64,000 bases of DNA from Psychrobacter sp. JCM 18902 (GTDB taxonomy: Bacteria; Pseudomonadota; Gammaproteobacteria; Pseudomonadales; Moraxellaceae). Positions 63,580 through 64,000 of the stretch are shown piece after piece; within the stretch, counting starts at the first letter, position 1; each line of letters opens with the position of its first letter. Position numbers and translations under genes: made by a program. The DNA lies in NCBI RefSeq assembly GCF_904846615.1, contig NZ_CAJHBK010000001.1:124001-188000 (forward strand). Direction: 5' to 3'. Below the pieces are notes generated by a model. It did not search any database. It was not told the origin of the DNA and saw only the letters and a list, made by a program, of their open reading frames with translations.

Positions 63580-64000
63580 ATGCCAAATTCTATCGATAGC
63601 CGCTCAACTCAGACAGTCTCGCCAACGGATTATGCCAAATTCGACCCTGATACCATTCATGAGAAACTTGATGCGTCGTTAAGTCGTCCGCAGCTTAATA
63701 GCGATGGCAGTATTCGCCATTTTTTGGGGGTGGAAGGTCTTAATAAAGCGCAATTACAAGCAATTATTGCCAAAGCAGAGACATTCTTTGATGAAAACGG
63801 GCAGCTGATTAACCGTCCTGAGCTTGAAGGCTATACGGTGATGAATTTGTTTTTTGAACCATCGACGCGTACCCGTACGACTTTTGAAGTAGCTGAAAAG
63901 CGTCTCGGTGCCAATGTGCTCAATATCGATATCGAGCGCTCTAGTACCAAAAAAGGTGAAAGCTTGCGCGATACGCTGTGGAATCTACAAGCCATGACGG
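63580..64000 (+). CDS. pyrB: Aspartate carbamoyltransferase, N-terminal part (cut by window edge)
   Basis: PyrB joins carbamoyl phosphate to aspartate, the first committed pyrimidine step. The visible 140 residues start [20 protein letters not shown] and contain [20 protein letters not shown] and [20 protein letters not shown], with the carbamoyl-phosphate motif [18 protein letters not shown] supplies the Ser/Lys of the neighbouring-chain loop. An N-terminal extension of about 40 residues precedes the conserved start, as in the larger bacterial ATCases that associate with PyrC or a pseudo-dihydroorotase. That class assignment is an inference. Confidence 0.96.
   Translation, partial: MPNSIDSRSTQTVSPTDYAKFDPDTIHEKLDASLSRPQLNSDGSIRHFLGVEGLNKAQLQAIIAKAETFFDENGQLINRPELEGYTVMNLFFEPSTRTRTTFEVAEKRLGANVLNIDIERSSTKKGESLRDTLWNLQAMT

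Overview
The window is chromosomal housekeeping DNA of a gammaproteobacterium of the Moraxellaceae, most probably Psychrobacter. This assignment is an inference from gene order (trpFBA-accD-folC-dedD-like; mreBCD-maf-rng running into the S10/spc/alpha ribosomal operons), from the protein sequences, and from the moderately AT-rich DNA with long AT-rich intergenic stretches. No 16S gene is present to confirm it.

Layout. 1-2450: a truncated proS (minus), a DUF4230 membrane-anchored protein and a tiny membrane protein. 2547-4229: a class I DNA photolyase (minus). 4440-11772: trpF, trpB, trpA, accD, folC and a LysM+SPOR envelope protein. 12071-15682: a DUF2726 protein, an orphan lipoprotein and a putative outer-membrane barrel protein. 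15751-18186 (minus): a DUF1853 protein, a possible 59-residue membrane peptide, an AT-rich orphan gene and tRNA-Pro(GGG). 18301-21706 (minus): gatB, gatA and gatC, in transcription order gatC-gatA-gatB. 22349-27660: mreB, mreC, mreD, maf and rng. 28116-42228: a complete run of 28 genes, from rpsJ through secY, rpmJ and rpoA to rplQ. 42307-43886 (minus): yciO and an epmC/yfcM homologue. 44072-48647: yceD, rpmF, fabD, fabG, acpP and kbp/ygaU. 48756-52423: queG (minus), nnr and a DUF4124 protein (minus). 53286-56779: ilvI, ilvH and ilvC. 57050-61185: a membrane protein, a cold-shock protein, a DUF421 protein, etfB and etfA. 61282-63163 (minus): a SpoU-family RNA methyltransferase and fbp. 63580 to the end: the start of pyrB.

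The genes cover protein synthesis (ribosomal proteins, RNA polymerase alpha, GatCAB, ProRS, tRNA-Pro), secretion (SecY), cell shape (MreBCD), fatty-acid synthesis (AccD, FabD, FabG, ACP), amino-acid synthesis (Trp and Ile/Val/Leu), pyrimidine synthesis, electron transfer (EtfBA) and gluconeogenesis (Fbp). I see no insertion sequence, prophage, CRISPR array or toxin-antitoxin module.

I found no convincing new multi-gene system. The most unusual signals are regulatory. They are a complete intrinsic-terminator structure inside the spc operon between rpsH and rplF, a perfect 12-bp inverted repeat overlapping the -35 box of the likely S10 promoter, and an 860-nt leader before ilvI with a near-consensus promoter and a 25-codon ORF. 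Others are a 13-bp hairpin between trpB and trpA and a 61-codon ORF bridging mreC and mreD. Several genes are unannotatable from sequence alone: the lipoprotein, the barrel-like protein and the AT-rich gene beside tRNA-Pro.
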